Source: Ignavibacteria bacterium (GTDB taxonomy: Bacteria; Bacteroidota; Ignavibacteria; Kapaibacteriales; UBA2268). From it: a stretch of 45,783 nucleotides of DNA. Under the pieces are notes generated by a model. The model was not told where the DNA came from. It saw only the letters and a program-made list of their open reading frames with translations, and searched no databases. Of this stretch, positions 42,629-45,783 are shown piece after piece. Both the position numbers and the translations under genes were made by a program. Position 1 is the stretch's first letter. The number at the start of each line of letters is the position of its first letter. The stretch is from assembly GCA_016844745.1 (NCBI GenBank), contig JAERMQ010000041.1:1-45783 (forward strand), read 5' to 3'.

Positions 42629-42903
42629 TTCCTAAATTTTGATTCTAAAATGAAGTCAATAGCTGATTTACTGCTATATTGAAAAATTATTCTATCTAGA
42701 ATAGCTAACTTTATATTCATTTTTTCACATTCTTTCCTAAGACTATCTTCAATTATTCTATAAAGTTCTTGGTTCGATTGAATTTTCCCAACTTTAACAT
42801 TAAAACCTAAATAATTTGTTAGAAACCCTACAATTCTTGAATCCAATGCCATAACGTTATCCGATAAACCTAATGAAATCATGAAATCCGATGCACTTTT
42901 CAT
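42625..42903 (-). CDS. C-terminal half of a split HhH-GPD DNA glycosylase-like gene
   Basis: 'MKSASDFMISLGLSDNVMALDSRIVGFL' resembles the segment after the helix-hairpin-helix in HhH-GPD glycosylases, where 'K.A..fl...G......lD.ri' contains the catalytic Asp (here D21 in 'ALDSRI'). The remaining helices ('LYRIIEDSLRKECEKMNIKLAILDRIIFQY') also fit. The frame is the same as that of 42913-43377, separated by one TAA and three codons (TAA AAA TTT AAA ATG), and no Shine-Dalgarno precedes this ATG. I read it as the second half of one interrupted gene. The family call is by memory of patterns and should be tested. Confidence 0.55.
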   Translation of the reverse strand: MKSASDFMISLGLSDNVMALDSRIVGFLTNYLGFNVKVGKIQSNQELYRIIEDSLRKECEKMNIKLAILDRIIFQYSSKSAIDFILESKFRK

Positions 42904-42912
42904 TTTAAATTT

Positions 42913-43377
42913 TTAATTTCTTTTACATAACTCATTTCTTATTTCGTTGTAATCCTTTTTATGGCTTAATCCATCTATTAAAACAACCCTATCCTTGTTA
43001 ATAACATTTTTTTCTTTTAAAATTAAAGATAATTTTTTTGCTTGTTGTGGCCAAAAACGAGTTGGTTTAAAAACCTCAAAAACCTTTGTAATGTATTTTT
43101 CTGGATTTTTACTGCTAAGTAATGATTTTAAAGATAAATCTTGACAAAATCGATTTTTTATTTCATTATCTGAAAATATTTTTTCAATTAATGAGGCTCT
43201 CCCCATCACACAGAATTGTATCACTATCTTAATCCAAAGTTCTTCGTTTGAAATAATAGAATAATGCCCTAATTTTTCAGGCTTCAAATGACCATTAAAA
43301 GTTTTAATAATTAAATCTAACTTTTCAATGTCCTTCTTTGTGAATGTAACTAAGTTAGTTGAAGGATTAAATTCCAT
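42913..43377 (-). CDS. N-terminal half of a split HhH-GPD DNA glycosylase-like gene
   Basis: This protein of 154 residues has a good ribosome binding site (GAGGA before ATG). It is all helical: 'EELWIKIVIQFCVMGRASLIEKIF', 'LKSLLSSKNPEKYITKVFEVFKPTRFWPQQAKKLSLIL', 'RNELCKRN'. The 'R..tRFwp.qA.kl..il' region matches the helices before the HhH hairpin in 8-oxoguanine-type (AGOG/Ogg-like) glycosylases. The TAA stop falls about where the hairpin would be, and the missing part follows in the same frame at 42625-42903. If translation stops here the product lacks the catalytic Asp and would be inactive in base-excision repair. Confidence 0.55.
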   Translation of the reverse strand: MEFNPSTNLVTFTKKDIEKLDLIIKTFNGHLKPEKLGHYSIISNEELWIKIVIQFCVMGRASLIEKIFSDNEIKNRFCQDLSLKSLLSSKNPEKYITKVFEVFKPTRFWPQQAKKLSLILKEKNVINKDRVVLIDGLSHKKDYNEIRNELCKRN

Positions 43378-43523
43378 AATTCCTCATTTTATATTAAATA
43401 CTATTTGTTATTGAACTTACATAAAACTATTGGTCTATTGGATTTCAATTTTTATTTTAACTCTGAACATATATAACTTACAAAATATTTTATTAGAAAT
43501 CAAGTGTAATTATTCCATTATCG

Positions 43524-43931
43524 TTATTTATTGTTTTCAATTCCTTCATTAATCAATTTCTCAATTTCAGCTACAAAGAGCAACATGTCGTTGTAATGCT
43601 CCTTGACATCACTCAAATTAATTGAAATACAATCTTCATAATCCGATTCTTGTCTATTTTTTAAGGCATTCCTATATATATTACCAAAATCTTTATTTAT
43701 TTTTCCGGTTTTAATATAATTATAATTGAACCACCCCATTAACTGCTTGTGTTTTGAAGAAGAAAACCCGTCTTTAAGGGACAAAGCGGAAACAATATAA
43801 AATATAGCATAATAAATTCGGTTTTCAGCATTGAAACATTTCCCATTATCAATTGCTATTTTTGCATCATCTATAGTTTCTCTTGCTCTGGCTATCCTGT
43901 ATGCTATTATATCCTCATTAAGATGGGGCAT
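43524..43931 (-). CDS. HEPN-domain protein of an MNT-HEPN module
   Basis: This protein of 135 residues is an all-helical HEPN fold: 'YRIARARETIDDAKIAID', 'ENRIYYAIFYIVSALS', 'NALKNRQESDYED', 'HYNDMLLFVAEIEKLI'. It is of the PF05168 type with 'R..SDYED' rather than the R-x4-H-x-Y motif of HepT toxins, so its RNase activity is uncertain. It overlaps the nucleotidyltransferase gene by 14 bases and is the second gene of the pair. In characterised pairs the MNT enzyme inactivates the HEPN toxin by nucleotidylation. Confidence 0.85.
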   Translation of the reverse strand: MPHLNEDIIAYRIARARETIDDAKIAIDNGKCFNAENRIYYAIFYIVSALSLKDGFSSSKHKQLMGWFNYNYIKTGKINKDFGNIYRNALKNRQESDYEDCISINLSDVKEHYNDMLLFVAEIEKLINEGIENNK

Positions 43932-44244
43932 AATATATTCCTTCCGTTTTAATATTTTGTCTCAAGGGTGTTATCGGAGCAAAAATGTCTTTGTAATTGT
44001 AAATATGCTCGTCTAACAAAATATCATATTTCAAATCATATTCGTAAACAATATGTCCGATTTCTTTCTTAATCTTAGAATCAACATCAGTATTGATAAT
44101 AACAGCTACATCCAAATCCGAATCCTCCCTCGCATCTCCACGTGCATACGAACCGAACAGATATATTCCCCGGAATTCAGGATAGAGGGCTTTCAACTCA
44201 TCAGAAAGCTCCCTGATAATTTGAACTACATTTTCATCTGTCAT
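43918..44244 (-). CDS. Minimal nucleotidyltransferase (MNT) of an MNT-HEPN module
   Basis: This protein of 108 residues has the nucleotidyltransferase motif 'GSYARGDAREDSDLDV' at 31-46 (GS...R.....SD.D), with D43 and D45 as metal ligands. The rest is 'DLKYDILLDEHIYNY', the third acidic strand position. Such minimal enzymes transfer nucleotides onto partner HEPN proteins. It is first in the pair and overlaps the HEPN gene. No Shine-Dalgarno is seen before the ATG. Confidence 0.9.
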   Translation of the reverse strand: MTDENVVQIIRELSDELKALYPEFRGIYLFGSYARGDAREDSDLDVAVIINTDVDSKIKKEIGHIVYEYDLKYDILLDEHIYNYKDIFAPITPLRQNIKTEGIYYAPS

Positions 44245-44300
44245 AATTTGTTGAATATTAGTCTTACAATTAATTATTTTTATAGTTAAAATGTTGCATG

Positions 44301-44672
44301 CTAATTCCCTTCAATCATAGGGTCAAAAACTTCAATACCCAAACCGCTGAAATCCTTAATGTTCTTTGTTGCGAGTTTTAGCTTAAACGATTTGGCAGTT
44401 GCGGCAATAATTGAATCGCCAAGTGTCATTTTTTTTGATTGCCTACATTCAATTGCAGCATTAATAATTGATTTATCGATTGATATTGTAGGAATATCAC
44501 CAAAAAAATTTATTAAATAATTCTTTTCGGATTCTTCAATCTTATAAAAGCCCAAAGTTTCGACGACACTTATATCCGAAACAAGACAATCATTATTAAA
44601 AATAAAATCTCGTAAAGAAATACTTTTCGGATAAATAGAATAAATGATAATATTTGAATCAAGCAAAATCAT
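44301..44672 (-). CDS. vapC: VapC-like PIN-domain toxin
   Basis: This protein of 123 residues has the PIN acidic residues D5 ('LLDSNIII'), E38 ('SVVETLG'), D86 ('LGDSIIAATA') and a fourth site near N104/D107 ('TKNIKDF'). This is the classical VapC layout, a magnesium-dependent RNase acting on tRNA or rRNA. Its ATG overlaps the stop of the DUF2281 antitoxin gene by four bases. Confidence 0.9.
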   Translation of the reverse strand: MILLDSNIIIYSIYPKSISLRDFIFNNDCLVSDISVVETLGFYKIEESEKNYLINFFGDIPTISIDKSIINAAIECRQSKKMTLGDSIIAATAKSFKLKLATKNIKDFSGLGIEVFDPMIEGN

Positions 44673-44932
44673 TCTTCTCTCCCATATAAAACTTTATCTT
44701 CTCTAATTTCCCGCTGCCATTCAACTGGGTCTGTAATCGATGGGTTTGTAATTAAAGAAGCTAAATAATTATATTTATCTAATAATGAAACCTTATCAAG
44801 TGTTGGTTTATTACTAATTATTTCTTCAGATGATTTTGACAAATATTTAGAAGACAAAAATTCATAAAATTCATAAATCTCTCTTCTGGCTATTTCCGGT
44901 AGTGGTCCGAGGTCAAGATAATTATCAGTCAT
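44669..44932 (-). CDS. DUF2281/VapB-like antitoxin
   Basis: This protein of 87 residues starts 'LGPLPEIARREIYEFYEFLSSKY', the DUF2281 pattern (LP...r.ev.dF.efL..K). Its C-terminal 'DPVEWQREIREDKVLYGREE' is the kind of Trp/Arg-rich tail that fills the VapC active site. AAAGGA precedes the ATG. It is the first gene of the pair with vapC (44301-44672). Confidence 0.85.
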   Translation of the reverse strand: MTDNYLDLGPLPEIARREIYEFYEFLSSKYLSKSSEEIISNKPTLDKVSLLDKYNYLASLITNPSITDPVEWQREIREDKVLYGREE

Positions 44933-44998
44933 GTTTAAATTCCTTTAAAAATTATTAAATGCTATCAATTCAACGAATCAAAGTAAAAAATATTTTTT

Positions 44999-45044
44999 TT
45001 TGCATTTCAATTTACTTTTGTTAATTTTAATAAATGTAATTACA
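44999..45044 (+). promoter_or_regulatory. Promoter and operator of the second mazEF copy
   Basis: TTTG (44999-45002), 19 bases, TAATTTTA (45022-45029): the same layout as at 37243-37273, but the last base of the -7 box is A instead of G. The palindrome TGTAATTACA (45035-45044) is kept exactly. The changed -7 base could make this copy weaker. Confidence 0.5.
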
Positions 45045-45069
45045 ATGTATTAATTAAATTGTTTAAAAT

Positions 45070-45324
45070 ATGAGAACAAAAATTATTAAAATCGGTAATT
45101 CAAGGGGTGTCCGTTTGCCAAAAGCATTTATAAATGATTTTAATTTGAAGGAAGAAGTAGAACTTGAACGCTTCCCTGATTTTATTGCAATCAAACCGGT
45201 AATTTCCTCCCGTAAGGATTGGGACGATGCTTTTGCAAAATCTACTACAGCGCCCGATTCTGATGAATTAACAAAGGATTTTGACATTACAAATGAATTT
45301 GATAAAAATGAATGGGAATGGTAA
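45070..45324 (+). CDS. mazE: MazE-like AbrB-type antitoxin, copy 2
   Basis: This protein of 84 residues differs from copy 1 at positions 20, 22, 52, 53, 60, 69, 81 and 83; the DNA-binding half is otherwise unchanged ('TKIIKIGNSRGVRLPKAF'). The changes crowd in the toxin-binding tail ('RKDWDDAFAKSTT', 'EFDKNEWEW'). It should repress and be repressed at the same operator as copy 1, so the two loci are probably cross-regulated. It overlaps its mazF by seven bases. Confidence 0.92.
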   Translation: MRTKIIKIGNSRGVRLPKAFINDFNLKEEVELERFPDFIAIKPVISSRKDWDDAFAKSTTAPDSDELTKDFDITNEFDKNEWEW

Positions 45325-45641
45325 CCAAAAGATTTGATGTATGGCTCGTTGAACTCGACCCCACAATCGGCAGCGAAATCAAAAAAATAAGACCGGCTGT
45401 TATTGTCTCCTCCGATGAAATGAACAGGCATCTCAATACTGTTATTATCGCTCCTATGACAACTGTTATAAAAAATTATCCTACCAGAATTAAAATCCGG
45501 TTTCAGAAAAAAGCCGGAGAAATTGCTTTCGACCAAATCAGAGCTGTTGACAAAGCCCGTCTTATCGAAAAAATCGGAACTATTGATTATTCCACCCATC
45601 ATTTAATTTGTTCAACCTTGAAAACCATGTTTGAATACTAA
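45318..45641 (+). CDS. mazF: MazF/PemK family mRNA interferase toxin, copy 2
   Basis: This protein of 107 residues from the ATG at 45318 has the same motifs as copy 1 ('RFDVWLVELDPTIGSEI', 'RPAVIVSS', 'FDQIRAVDKARL'). It differs at four residues (A/V in 'NTVIIAPM', L/R and I/F in 'RIKIRFQKK', S/A in 'VDKARL'). An in-frame ATG at 45312 is the alternative start, but copy 1 has TTG there, so 45318 is preferred. It should be a functional mRNA interferase. Confidence 0.93.
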   Translation: MVTKRFDVWLVELDPTIGSEIKKIRPAVIVSSDEMNRHLNTVIIAPMTTVIKNYPTRIKIRFQKKAGEIAFDQIRAVDKARLIEKIGTIDYSTHHLICSTLKTMFEY

Positions 45642-45666
45642 TTTTTTTAGTATATCAGCCTATTTT

Positions 45667-45687
45667 AACAATTAACAATTAACAATT
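45667..45687. repeat. Heptanucleotide tandem array (AACAATT)3
   Basis: Three exact units of AACAATT lie between the second mazF and the putative insertion sequence end. The period is the same as in the arrays around the CHAT gene but the unit sequence is different. Confidence 0.75.
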
Positions 45688-45709
45688 GACTGTCTAATCC
45701 TGAAATAAG

Positions 45710-45743
45710 TTGACTCCAAAATTAACTAATTTTAAGGAGTCAA
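45710..45743 (+). promoter_or_regulatory. Hairpin that hides the ribosome binding site
   Basis: TTGACTCC (45710-45717) pairs with GGAGTCAA (45736-45743), and AAAATTA (45718-45724) with TAATTTT (45727-45733), with a two-base bulge. The Shine-Dalgarno AAGGAG (45734-45739) is largely inside the stem. This arrangement blocks translation of read-through transcripts in several insertion sequences. Confidence 0.55.
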
Positions 45744-45745
45744 AA

Positions 45746-45783
45746 ATGTTAAAAAAAGAAACGACCGGACTGCTTCCAGTCAA
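45746..45783 (+). CDS. Start of a gene, probably transposase (partial)
   Basis: Twelve codons are visible (MLKKETTGLLPV) after AAGGAG with good spacing; the frame is open at the window edge. The transposase call rests on the position behind a terminal-repeat-like sequence and on the hidden ribosome binding site, not on the residues themselves. Confidence 0.4.
   Translation, partial: MLKKETTGLLPV

Larger units (their letters stand above)
45690..45783 (+). mobile_element. Probable left end of an insertion sequence (cut by window edge)
   Basis: The sequence TGTCTAATCCTGAAATAAGT followed by TGAC resembles the terminal inverted repeats of IS3-type elements, and a reading frame with a strong ribosome binding site starts at 45746. 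The other end lies outside the window, so neither target duplication nor the family can be checked here. Confidence 0.4.

Overview
The window comes from a low-GC bacterium of the Bacteroidota/Chlorobiota (FCB) branch; Candidatus Kapaibacterota or Ignavibacteria is my best guess, but sequence reading alone cannot settle it. The reasons are four very large secreted proteins that end in type IX secretion system (T9SS) type A sorting domains, outer-membrane barrels fused to OmpA domains, FISUMP, PKD-like and YD-repeat proteins, Bacteroidota-type promoters (TTTG, 19 bases, TAnnTTTG) and many intergenic palindromes of the CCCCCTTT...AAAGGGGG type. I saw no rRNA, tRNA or CRISPR array.

Layout. 0-1.0 kb: a stand-alone response regulator bracketed on both sides by two kinds of palindromic repeat in mirror order. 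1.0-7.9 kb (minus strand): a VOC protein, a secreted FISUMP/IPT/SUMF1 fusion and a 1345-residue T9SS cargo protein. 8.0-14.5 kb (plus): a short barrel protein, its OmpA-fused paralogue, an FG-GAP/VCBS T9SS protein with a mobile repeat inside its signal peptide, and a small YD-repeat protein. 14.6-15.7 kb: toxin-antitoxin (TA) genes (an orphan antitoxin-like gene, hicA-hicB, an orphan RHH-type hicB). 16.1-28.9 kb (plus): a 1631-residue RHS/YD protein, a T9SS protein with 18 tandem PKD-like domains whose N-terminus carries a YD-repeat relic, and another barrel-OmpA protein. 29.0-31.6 kb: a DUF4258/DUF2283 pair, a frameshifted TlpA-like thioredoxin and a small lipoprotein. 31.8-37.0 kb (minus): an exported TPR-CHAT protease-like protein and a fourth barrel-OmpA protein, with three 7-base tandem arrays around them.

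37.2-45.7 kb is a TA-rich island bounded by two near-identical mazEF copies in direct orientation, 7,756 bases apart. Between them lie a PIN-domain gene with a small unknown partner, a propeller/PKD T9SS protein, a probable HhH-GPD DNA glycosylase cut by one in-frame stop, an MNT-HEPN pair and a DUF2281/VapC pair. The window ends inside what looks like the left end of an insertion sequence whose ribosome binding site is buried in a hairpin.

How it may fit together (inference): the barrel-OmpA proteins are repeatedly next to very large exported proteins, as PorP/SprF-type barrels are in gliding bacteria, so the first 37 kb looks like a set of surface-display loci. The last 8 kb is a stability or defence island. 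The most promising leads are the exported TPR-CHAT protein next to a barrel-OmpA gene, the RHS/PKD pair that shares a YD module, the mazEF-bounded island, and the repeat that became part of a signal peptide.
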